Source: Pegoplata infirma (Eukaryota > Arthropoda > Insecta > Diptera > Anthomyiidae). Taken from it: a stretch of 64,000 nt of DNA. The position numbers and the translations under genes were made by a program. The stretch lies in the NCBI GenBank assembly GCA_963921195.1, contig OY992537.1, forward strand, positions 64,406,400-64,470,399. The letters are read 5' to 3'. The number at the start of each line of letters is the position of its first letter. The first letter of the stretch is position 1. Below the pieces are notes generated by a model. That model was not told where the DNA came from. It saw only the letters and a program-made list of their open reading frames with translations, and did not search any database. Positions 35,241-46,800 of this stretch are shown one piece after another.

Positions 35241-36700
35241 ATATAGGGCATTCTATTCCAAATCACACATTTTCGGAGCCGACCCCCTTCGATTTCGCTC
35301 ATTTTTGGATATGTTTTAATCCGTCCTAAATCGAAATCAACTTTTTTTTAAATGTGTTAGAAAAATATGCATTTTTTTTACCTTCAATTCTTTTGACCAC
35401 CAATTTTTTTTAAACAAAGAAAAGATTTTATTGTTTTTTTATTTAAGTACAGCTAACAAGGGAAGTCTCCCTGGTGTCACCCGCCGATATTAATGGAATT
35501 GGTTTTATTTTGTAGAGCAGGAAAAATAAACGGACACTTATTTTTTTATAGCGGCCCAAAGTTATATTTAGGGGGTGCAAATGAGGAGGGAAGAAAATGC
35601 CATTTTTCATTTTTTTTTATATTGAGTAAAATACCAACATTTTAGCACATTTTTGTTAATAAGTCGAAAAATAATAATTTTTTCAGCACGTTGTTAGCAC
35701 TACTAGATAGGTATTTTACATACCTTTAATCTGATACCAAATATGCCTATATTTTTTTAATTTTAATTTTGATAAAATAGGCATAAATCGTAAAAACTGA
35801 AAACTTCCCCCCATACAAATCGACCACCCTAAAATTTTTTCGACCACCCTAAAAATTTCATGAAGATTGGAGGGTGACACGAGGGAGCCTTCCCTTATCA
35901 GTTACGTTACTCTGTTAAATATGGGGCATTCCATTCAAAATCGCACACTTTCGGAGCCGACCCCCTTCGATTTCACTCATTTTTGGATATGTTTTAATCT
36001 GCCCCAAATCGAAATCAATTTTTTTTAAATGTGGTAAAAAAATATGCATTTTTTTTTGACCTTAAATTTTTTGTAAACAAAGAAAATATTTTATTGTTTT
36101 TTTAATTAAGTACAGCTAACAAGGGAAGTCTCCCTAGTGTCACCGCTGATCTTTATGGAATTGGTTTTATTTTGTAGATCAGGAAAAATGAAGGGGCATT
36201 TATTTGTTTTTAGCGGCCCAAATTCATATTTAGGGGGTGCAAATGAGGGGATAAGAAACAGCCATTTTTCAGTGTTTATTTCCTATACTATGCAAAGAAA
36301 CCTAGTCCTGTTATATACCAAATGAAAGGTCATTGGAAAACCTATATAAGTGCATTGGAAAACCTATAAAACGCGTGTCAAAAAATGCACAACTTTTCGT
36401 CTTATTGATACCAAATATGCCTATGTTAATTTTGATTAAATAGGCGTAAATCGTAAAACACTGAAAAAGGTCAATTTCCTCCCGTACAAATCGACCCCCC
36501 CTAAAAATGAGATTGGGCCGCTAAAAAAATACGTGTCGAATTAATTTTTGTTCCTAACAACATATCCAAATTTCATAAAAATTGGTGGTCAAAACAATTG
36601 AGGGTAAAAAAAAACATATTTTTTCTGCATTTAAAAATTTTGATTTTTATTGAACGCCTACAAATTATTTCATTTTCCAGCGCGACCCTCGTATCTCATT
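34445..36700 (+). repeat. Three tandem copies of a 680-800 bp transposon-derived unit
   Basis: GGAGCCGACCCCCTTCGATT recurs at about 34478, 35277 and 35956, each followed by CAAATCGAAATCAA and then CTAACAAGGGAAGTCTCCCT. The last unit extends to about 36700. Each unit carries the AACAAGGGAAGT terminus of the 27003 element family; a matching inverse end GGGTGACACGAGGGAGCCTT is at 35872. Confidence 0.65.
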
Positions 36701-37051
36701 TAATATTTGATCAATCTGGACGCTAACAAGCTTAAATTAAAGCTTGGAAAATTTCCTATATAGCATTTTTTTTAAATAATAGTCAATTGATACTAAAAGG
36801 GTTTTTTTTGTCAACTTTGTGGTTAACGAATTATATCTACTATAGACCTGTACACTTTCTTTTGACGCTCACTGTGGATATCTAAAAAAAAGGAATATGC
36901 CAGAGGGAAATAAGGGGAGGGGCTGGATGTTTATAACACGAAATTTTTCGATTTTCGTCTTATTGTGTGTGTCGTGTACAAACATTTTCGGCAACAATAT
37001 ATCCATGTTAAAAATAAGATCCATATCTCTGGGGAATAAACAGTGAGTTTT

Positions 37052-37793
37052 AAGCTTGATTTACACGTTAACTACCCTTGACTACCCTTATCTACTATTT
37101 CCCAGTATTGGAGGATAGCAATTGTCAAATTCAAATAATTTTTCATACAAAATTATTTAAACCCGGCAAACCGTATCACCAATACTGGGAAATAGTAGAT
37201 AAGGGTGGTCAAGGGTACACTAAAAATAATCCTACAGTAAAAAATACAGTAAAAGTGTTATAACTCTAACTATACTACTTTTTTAGTCATTTACAGTATA
37301 AATTTAGATTTACAGTATAAATTTAGTTATTTTTTTGAAATTGGAATACTTTGAACTTTACTGAATACTGATTTTTTACCGATTTTTTAATAATTTTTGT
37401 TAGTAATTTTAAAAAATTTGGAAAATTATTTTTGACACCTAATATGGTAAAATTTACATTTTTGAATATTTTTTTTTTTCAAACGCACATAGCAAATTTT
37501 TGTTGAAAAAAAATATTTTTTTTAAAAAAATTCCGAAATAGATCATTTCCAGCTATCAAGCTCAATAATTATATATTTTTGAAACAATTTTTTTTGTTAA
37601 AAAATTTTTTAAAATCGATTTTGGATAGGTTTTCGCTTTTAAATTTGTTTACCGTTTTTTTATAACTGCGTTAGTAAAAATTGACTAACGCGTTGTAGGG
37701 CCTTTTAATACTAACAATTAGTAATAACTACCAACTTTTTAGTAAGGAATACTGTAGGATTTCTATGAGTGTAGTTAACGTGTAAACTGCCCT
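37052..37793. mobile_element. Palindromic MITE split by a TA-MITE
   Basis: Left arm TTTACACGTTAACTACCCTT continues to CTACTATTTCCCAGTATTGG. The right arm is the inverse, interrupted at AAGGGTA by the insertion 37218-37771. Removal restores continuous pairing. Confidence 0.75.
37218..37771. mobile_element. TA-MITE with TACTGTAGGAT termini
   Basis: Ends CACTAAAAATAATCCTACAG and inverse CTGTAGGATTTCTATGAGTG, TA at 37216-37217 and 37772-37773. Nested in the palindromic MITE. Confidence 0.7.
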
Positions 37794-37798
37794 TTATT
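37793..37798 (-). terminator. Polyadenylation signal of the full-length Irk transcript
   Basis: AATAAA on the minus strand about 100 nt after the Irk stop codon. It abuts the edge of a palindromic MITE (about 37052-37793), so that insertion sits immediately past the transcript end. Confidence 0.45.
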
Positions 37799-37897
37799 TA
37801 ATATTAAATTTTCTAATCTAAAAAATTTTTATATAAATCTTCCACATATATGTATTTTTTTGTTATATCTATAACAAAACAAATATTCTTTTCCTAT

Positions 37898-40800
37898 TTA
37901 ACATTCAGAACTGACATCTTTTATCTCTTTGACATCATTGTTCATATCAACCTGCAAAAAGATAATATTAATTTTTTTTAAAACATTCAATTAAGTAATA
38001 GTTAACACCGAAAACCTACCGATATTGTTGTATTGAAGTTACTGTAATCGATAATATAACTTTCATTTAAGCTATCATATTTAATAATGTTAACAAATCG
38101 TTGTCCCCAGAAAACTTCTCTTGGTACATATGATGTTCTGGCCTCGGTTACTTGAGCTGTAGCCGCTGACACGCCTACAATGCTTACATACAATTCAAAT
38201 TGTGCATTAGTTAAATCTTTGGCACATTTAAATTCATAAAATGGTGATGTCTCATCGATGACATGACAAACAATTTCTGGCCAAACAATAATTTGTTCGC
38301 CATTATTTTCTAATTTTAATTCCGTATGGGTTTTAATTAATTCACCTTCTTTGGTTCTGAAAAAAAAAAAATACAGAATCGATCAGTATGATTAAACAAA
38401 TAACTTTGCTGAACACAGATTTTTCGGTCAAGCAGATTTTCAATGAGTCTGGTTATTTTCGAGAAATTCAAATCCGAAATCCGTTTGGCTTGGTCAGCTC
38501 TTGTTTTTGAGTTATAGCTTAAAGAAAATTAAATTTTTGACATATTTGAGAGTCTGCAGTGGCCATCACTGATTTTGTTGGCTATTTTAAATTGTTAATT
38601 TTATAGTCGTTGTTTATGCTGATTCAAATCAGCATAAATCTTATTGCTTCAACTACATATAGCTTCAAGATATTAAGTAAACAAATTTTTCATACACCAG
38701 TTTGGATAAAGTTTTGTTCCAAATTTAGAATTGCATTTTGCTTTCGTTATATCATAAAAACTATAAAAGCTAAGTAATGACAGATTTAAAATCAGCTGAG
38801 ATTCAGCATACTTACAAAAAAGATTTGGCAGGGGCAACTATAGATTCTCATATTTACAATTTTTCACATTTTCCTTCAGCTATATCTCAATAACTAGAAC
38901 TGATTGAGATAAACGTAATTCAGATTTGAATTCCTTGTTCCGCTGTTATTGATTAGTATGATTATTCCCTGCAGGAAAAATGGTGTCGGTCGTGACTGGT
39001 GAATTCGGGTCGGTGGTGGACGTGCGATGGAATACACCTTCTCCTCGTGATAAAAGGGGACGGTTCAAAATAAACATTTTCTAGTCCTTTGGGCACAATT
39101 GCAGGACTTCTTCTGATTTAAAAATTTCTCATTTGCTTAACAAAAGTACAAAAAGTTATGTAAACATTTTTTTTAAGAGGTTGGTTAAGTTCTTTCTTCC
39201 CCTGGTCGGGTTTTGCCCATCTCCGAACTTAACCAGCCCAAGACCATATGAAATGTTCGTGCCAAATTTTAGGAGGATAGCTCTTATATTGGACTGTATC
39301 ATGCTTTCCACATACGGACGGAAGGCGGACATCGCTAGAATGTTTTAGAATCGATCACTAATCAACAATATGGAGTTATTAATCGATATTTAAATGCCTT
39401 ACACATGGAATGAAAAACTGAGAATCCTCTCATACTGTAGTTTTTTTTGCATCGGTTAACCGTGATTACATCTGTTATCCGGTAAAGAAAAAGAAAATTT
39501 GTTTTTCATGGATTTAATTTTTTTTGCATCGATTAACCGTGATTACCTCTATTATCTGGGATTACCAGCATACTTTTCTTCGATTACGTATTAAAAAACT
39601 TCTCAAAATTGTTTCTCAATTTACCATAAAAATCGATTATCCGGTCTCACTGAAATTAGAAATGCATTTAGATTTTTTTTTTTAAATTTACCAAGTTCCA
39701 ATTTTTTTTTTGTTCTTCCCAAATTAGATGGAATCACCCTGAAACTATCTAAAGAGGAGAAATACCTGGGTGTGATTCTAGACTCAAAGCTTTCTTTGGA
39801 AAAGGAACACAGAAGAAAGGATGAAAAAAACGTTATGTGCTTTTTACACCTGCAGCAGAACTTTTGGATGGTAAGGTGGGTCTAAAACCGTATATTATCC
39901 ACTAGATGTATGGTGCGATAATTAGATCAATACCTATGGGGCCCTTGTGTGGTGGAGAGCAGTATATAAGAAATCATATCTCTCTACAGAAGGTACAGCG
40001 ACTGGCGTGTATAGTGCTTTTAGACCCACCAGAGGCCGGCCTCGAAGTGATACTAACCATTTAGCCCGTGGATGTCTACATCAAGAGCACATCAGCAAAA
40101 TCGGCTCTCAGGTTAGGAGAGTCGAAAATGCTTAAGCAACGCTCTTAGAAACACTCGACCATATTAATAACGGTGGGAGCTACGAAACTGGAACAGAAAA
40201 CCGGCTATATCTCACTGCAGACGAACTTTGATAAAACCTTCGAAGTCCCAATACCGACTAGGGAAGACTGGTCGAAAAACTCTGTTATTACAGAGAATAT
40301 TTTATGTGTTTACGGACGGAGATGGTACAGGTTTGGGAATATACTCTGAACGCCTCGAAATCAGGGCCTCGTGAGATTTCCGGGCAAGTGTAGCGTTTTC
40401 TAGGCGAGGTACTGGCAATTAATGAAGCCGCTCAGATGATTACGAAAAGGGACTTAAGTCCTCGCGCCATTAAGTCTTGTAACTCTGAATGCCTTAAAAT
40501 CAAACACTGTACAATCGGGAATTGTTTGGAACTGTCTGCGATCCCTTCGTTGAATCAGTCAGCACACAGTCGTGGCTGGGAACGAATTTGCTGATGAATG
40601 TGCGAAAATTGTCTCCGAGTCGGTGGGGGCGTGTCGAACCTGATACTCATATCTCAGTTTCTACAGTGGAATTGATGAACGAATTTGATAGGATAGGAAT
40701 ACGTGCCGAATATTCCGAACCCTGTGGCCACTTCCAAATCCTAATAGGGCAAAAATTCTTCTTACTTTTGGCAAACGTACGGTTAGCCTATTAGTGGGAG

Positions 40801-43800
40801 TACGGATAGGACACTGTATAATCAGTCAAGTGGCCGTGTGAATGGGAATTTCTGATTGGGCAGGGAAGAAGCCAGTGAATCACTTGTTAGGTGAATGTCG
40901 AGGTGAATTTTTTGATGACCTGGGTTGCCTAATGGGTGTCTCACTGACATATCTAGCAAACATCTTAGAGAATCGGGGTGGTTTAAGAAATAGCATTTTT
41001 TATCAGACGGGGAGTAGGGAAATAACTATTGAGGGAATGACAATGGGTCTTATGGCCTCCGAGTGAATTTGCCAAATTGGTGGACGCCCACCCAACCTAA
41101 CCTACAAGGAAGGTATTCCATAGCATTAGCATTCACACTCCTATTGTTCTCCAATTTATGTTGTAGAGGACGAAAATCTAAGATTTATCAGTTCTTTTTA
41201 GGTGCTATCTTGAGGGTTAAGGGTATAAATGGGAGAAAAAACGGTATTTGTTTCGTTTTTCAGATTTTTTTTATATATCTTCCAAAGAAACTGCACGGGT
41301 TGTGTTCCTAAGGGACATGCCCAGTGGCATGTCACAAGTGATTTGTCCTGGGTTGAGACATTTTCTCACAAAAGTATGAGGAAAGTTTACGTGTGACATG
41401 TTACGTGACTGGTCCTGGAATTTTCCTGCAGGGTCTATTAGTCATGATCTGGATTAATCAGAATTTTTCTTAATGAATCAGAATTATTGAATTGTCACAT
41501 TAACCAATTAATCTCGCATCTGGTACTATTTTCAACATATCTTACGGTTTATCGATAATCATGAACACCCTTATTTTAGACTCTATAGTTTGTTGCTCCC
41601 TAGGATCACAAACTCGGAACAGTAAACATAATTTTCCATCACGATAACAGATCTATAAGTAAAATAGCAGTTTCTTTTTGTCAATTCAAAGTGCAACATA
41701 CAAAATTTAACTTACCACAGCTTTATCACTAAATTTCAATTTAGTTAATTGTTTAGCGGGTCTAGCAGTTTTAGCATAAATAATACTTATCATGCCACCC
41801 TCTATGGCAATTGAACATATTATTTGCATTATAAATAAAAACATAGTTTCGGGACATTCTTCACTGGGATATTTTTCACCAAAACCAATTGTTGTTTGTG
41901 TTTCCATCGAATAAATAAACATTGAAGTAAAATCATAGACTCCAATAATGCAGGGATTTTTTCCTTCACCTAAACGTTCTCCAGTTTCGGCATCAAACAT
42001 TAGATCTCCATGAGAAAAGGCCACCATATAGCAGAGTACAGCAAAAAATGTCCAACTTAAAAAGTAACTACCCACAAACATGGTCAACATATATTTCCAA
42101 TCTAATTCAATCTAAACAAAAAAAGAAAGTAGAAAGACAATCCACTTTGAAAATTTTATCGTTTATAGTCAATTTACACTGAGTTTGAAATCCCGTAAAC
42201 TTTGATTGATATCTTAATCTAGAGTCAAGCTTTTTTTAATTTAGGGAAGGATCTTATGACGACATTTTTACAAAAACTCCTGAGATAGAGTTGCAGCTTT
42301 GAAGGCATGACTTTTTAACCTCAGTGTAAATTCAAATTGGATGTAATTAGTTGAATGGTTAATAATTCAGAAATTAGTTAATGTAATACAGGTTATGGAA
42401 TAACACAGATAAATCAAATTGTATTGTTGGCTCATTTTCCATTAAAAAGTAGTTGTATTAGCAAACAATTTAATTATATTGATAAAAATAATTATTTTTT
42501 ATTCAACAACGCAATTTGTTAATACAATTAAATTGTTTGTTAATACAACAACGTTTTAATTGAAAATAAACCAACAATAAAATAAAACATATTATTCTGT
42601 GAATTTCGAAGCACAATGTTCTATGATTTTTAAAATTAGTAGATGCACGATCATTTTATTTTTGACAAAACACTTTATTGATTAAAATTATGTAGATGAG
42701 TAAACAAATGTCATGTTAAATAATGGATTTCCTCTCTTAATTAAATTTTTCTAATCATATAAACTAAATTTCACACGTTTATCATTAATACTCTGTAATT
42801 TTTCATCAATATTAGTCTTAACATCACTTTTATTATTCTCATCTTTAGATTGTGCAGTATCCTTTAATAAATTTGAGTCCTTTTCCTGTTTCTTGAATTC
42901 TTCATCAATTTCCAATGATTCTTGTGCATTATTTACAGTGAATGATTTTGTATGTGCTAAATATTTTTTAGGTAAGATAAATCTTACCAGGGTGGTAACA
43001 AAATCTCTAATATATCGCCAAGATTTTTCTGGAATTTTTTTAAATACGACATTTTCACGTCCATTTTTCTCAATTACCCGATGAGGCTTACGGCGATAAT
43101 AAAGGGGATCGACTTCTAGAAATATATAAAGAATAAGTGCGATGAGAAAAGCTTTATGAAAAATTTTGTTAGTTTTGTTAAGAACTTACCATTTCTTCTA
43201 AGATCGGTATTGAGTTCTATTGTACTACCAGCCCATTCGGTGGCAAGAAAACTGAAATTAAAATATCGATTAACAATACTGATTAAAAACTATAATCTTC
43301 TACGTAAAACAACTGATCGTTGTATATTTTTGTTTTCGTATTCCAATTTTTTCTGCCAATTACCGTTTTCCAGATATTTGAAAAGTAAAAGGGAAATTAT
43401 CTTAGAATATGTTTCTAGGAGAAATGTCTAAGAATCTCAAAAAGTCTCGGAATCTTAAAATTAGTCTGAAGGAAAAATCTAAGAGTTTTTCTATAGGAAA
43501 AATCTGAAAATTTTTTATAGGAAAAATTTTTTTATAGGAAAGTTTTTAAAAAAAAAAAAACTTTTCTATAGAAAAAATCTGAGAAGGAAAGAAAAAAAAG
43601 AAAAGAGAAAAGAAAATAATCTGAGAAAATTTACTAGAAAAAATGGGTAAAAATCTCAATTTTTTTTAGAAAAAATATCTCAGAATCTTAAAATTTTTCT
43701 AAAGAAAAGGATTCTCGAAATCTGAGACTTTTTCGATAGTAAAACTCGTTCTGATTCTGAGACTTTTTATATCGGAAAATGTCTCAGAATCTTAAACTTT

Positions 43801-46800
43801 TTCTACAGGAAAAATATCTCAGAATCTGAGACTTTTTTCATAGAAAAATGTGTCAGAATCTGATACTTTTTCAATAGCAAAAGAGTTTTAAAATCGAATA
43901 ATTTTCCTATGATAAACAAAATTTTGGAATCTGAGACTTTTTTTACAGGAATTAGAATCTAACACATTTTATATGGGAGAAGGTCTAGAAATCTAAAACT
44001 TTTTGTATTGGAAAAATGTTTCAGAAACTGGAAAATTTCTCAGAAGCTCAGATAGTAAAAATGGCCCAGAATCGGTGAAAATCCCTCGGAATCCGAGACT
44101 TTTTTTTATAGGAAAAACGTTCTAGATTCGGAGTCTCAGAATCTTTAACTTATTCTTTTAAAAAAATGTCTCAGAATCATAAGACTTTTTCCATAGCAAA
44201 ACTGCCTCAGGACCTGATAATTTTTTTTTAGAAAAATATCTCAGAACGCAATCCTTAGTAAGCCCCGATTTATGCTGTACAATTAACAATTTTTAATAAC
44301 ATTTAAAACATTCTTCTACGCATCTTAAAATATTCTATCTTAAACAGCTTTTATAAATCCCGAGCTTTAACTAACGCGATAATTTCGGTACCGGGTAAAT
44401 TGGGGGTTACCATTAGTTATCAGTTTGTGTTAAAAAACAAACTGAAATTTGTTTGTTGGTTTTTTATTTTAGGTAACAGAGATTTTGAATGTATAAGTTT
44501 AATATCAAAAAGTCCAACATTGGAATAATTCGGATATGATTAACCCAGTAACCGATGGCACAATAGAAATTTTATGAGGAGTAAAAAAAACTAGAAGAAC
44601 ATACACAAAAAATAAAATTGATTAGGTAAGTTTCTATAAGATGTACGGAATTAATTGTTACTATCATCTTATTTTCTTCTTTTTAGGGAAGTAGAACGAA
44701 ATAAAAAGAAAAAAAGTTGTGCGGAAAGTTATAAAAGTGGATTAAGACTTTGGATTTATTCGCCGAATATCCGTTGGTACACAAAAAACCGCCTTAATTG
44801 CCGACGTATTTTGCAACTGAACCATTAAGTAATAAATTGGAACTTTATGCATGCTATCCAACATCGGAATAATTCGTATATGAAGACTCAATAAACGATA
44901 GCACTATTGAAATTTTATGAGGAGTAATATGATGTCTCCCAAACTTGAAGAACATACACAAAGAACCGCTGAAATATTTCGCAACTGAACCATTGAGTAA
45001 TTTAAAAGGTAAGTTTCTATAAGATGTACGGAATTAATTGTTACTATCATCTTATTTTCCTCTTTCTAGGGAAGTAAAACCAAATAAAAAGAAAAAAAGT
45101 TGTGCGGAATGTTATAAAAGTGGATTATATTGTAATACTTAAGGCATTGGATATATTCGCCGAATTTCTGTTAGTACACAAAAAAAAACGCCTTAATTGC
45201 TAAAATATTTTGCACCTGAACCATTAAGTAATAAATTGAAATTTTATGCTGTCCAACATCGAAATAATTCGTATATGAAGACCCAATAAACGATAGCACT
45301 ATTGAAATTTTATGAGGAGTAAAATGATGTCTCCAAAACTAGAAGAACTTACACAAAGAACCGCTGAAATATTTTGCAATTGAACCATTGCACTATAGGG
45401 AATTTATAAGGAATTGTTGGCCAAAAGTCCATTTTTGATGTGTTCAAAAAAACTTTTTTCGGATGCCATTATACAGTAAACTATATAAAAGTAAGCTAGC
45501 ACACATATTTTTGTACACCAAACTCTTTTACCGCTAGTACGGAGGCGTCAAAAACAAAATTTAATTTTTTATTATTTTTTTTTTTAATTTTGGAGAACAA
45601 AACTTATTACAAAATTAAGGTACTTAAAATCCTGTATTAAAATCTTTTGAAATTAATTTCAATTATCAATAGAGCAAATAAATATATTTTGTACGAAGTA
45701 CAGGTTTAAAATGTTGATTTATATATTTTCTTAATTTTTCTATTTAATTATTTTTTTTCTTTTTTAAACCAAATATATTTGTGGACTGCTACTTTTTTTG
45801 CATATAAGTGCATACTCCCATATCTCTATGAGGCATTGGGAAACTCTTTGTGAGTAAGATGTATTCATCCGCTAAGCCATGCGGCTCCATGGGGAAAAGA
45901 TATTTAGTGATGTCCGTCCGACCGTCTGTCGGTCTGACTGTCTGGGGAATGCACGATGCTGTCCAAACCAAAAGAGCTAGCCACCTGATGTTTGGCACGA
46001 GTATGTCTTATAGTCTTACGATGTTCAAGTTCGTAAATGGGCAAAATTGGAACATGTGAAAAAAAGCTTCCCCTTAAATAACTCAGTCTAGCTACGCAAA
46101 ATCCCACATTTTACATTTTTTTTGTACATTTGCTTAAAAATTAAAAAAAATACGCCACAAGAAGTTCAAAGCCCTGCACTTGGACCAAAGGCACTAGGAA
46201 AATTATTTTTTTGCCCGCCCCCTTTTGTGGGCGTGGATGTAAAAATTATTGACAAAATTATATTACAAAATTGCATTAAAAACACGATTTATTAGGCCAG
46301 ATCATGCCAATTTTTTATACAGAGCCTAAAAACTTACCGCCAAATAAACTTGCCAAATTTTGAGGCAATATCCCAACTTTTGGAGTTTTGGCCAGAAAAT
46401 ACCAAAAAATTCCCTATAGTGCATTGTGTAATTAATAAGGTAAGTTTCTATTGGAGGTACAAAATTAAGTTGTGCGGAAAGTTATAAAAGTAGATTATTG
46501 TAATACTTAAGGCATTGGATCCATTCCCCGAATTTCCGTTAGTACACAATAAAACTCCTTAATTGTTGAAATATTTTGCAACTGAGCCATTAAGTAATAA
46601 ATTGAAATTTTATGCTGTTAAACATCGGAATAATTCGTATATGAAGACCCAATAAACGATAGCTCGATTGAAACTTTATGAGGAGTAATATAATGTCTCC
46701 AAAACTAGAAGAACATACACAAAATACCGCTGAAATATTTTGTAACTGAACCATTGAGTTATTAATAAGGTAAGTTTCTTTTAGAGGTACAGAATTAATT

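Noticed and set aside
42893..43431. Two plus-strand frames of 63 and 91 codons
   Set aside because: Antisense to Irk exons 2-3 and the read-through extension; the minus-strand splice phases fit a Kir channel exactly.
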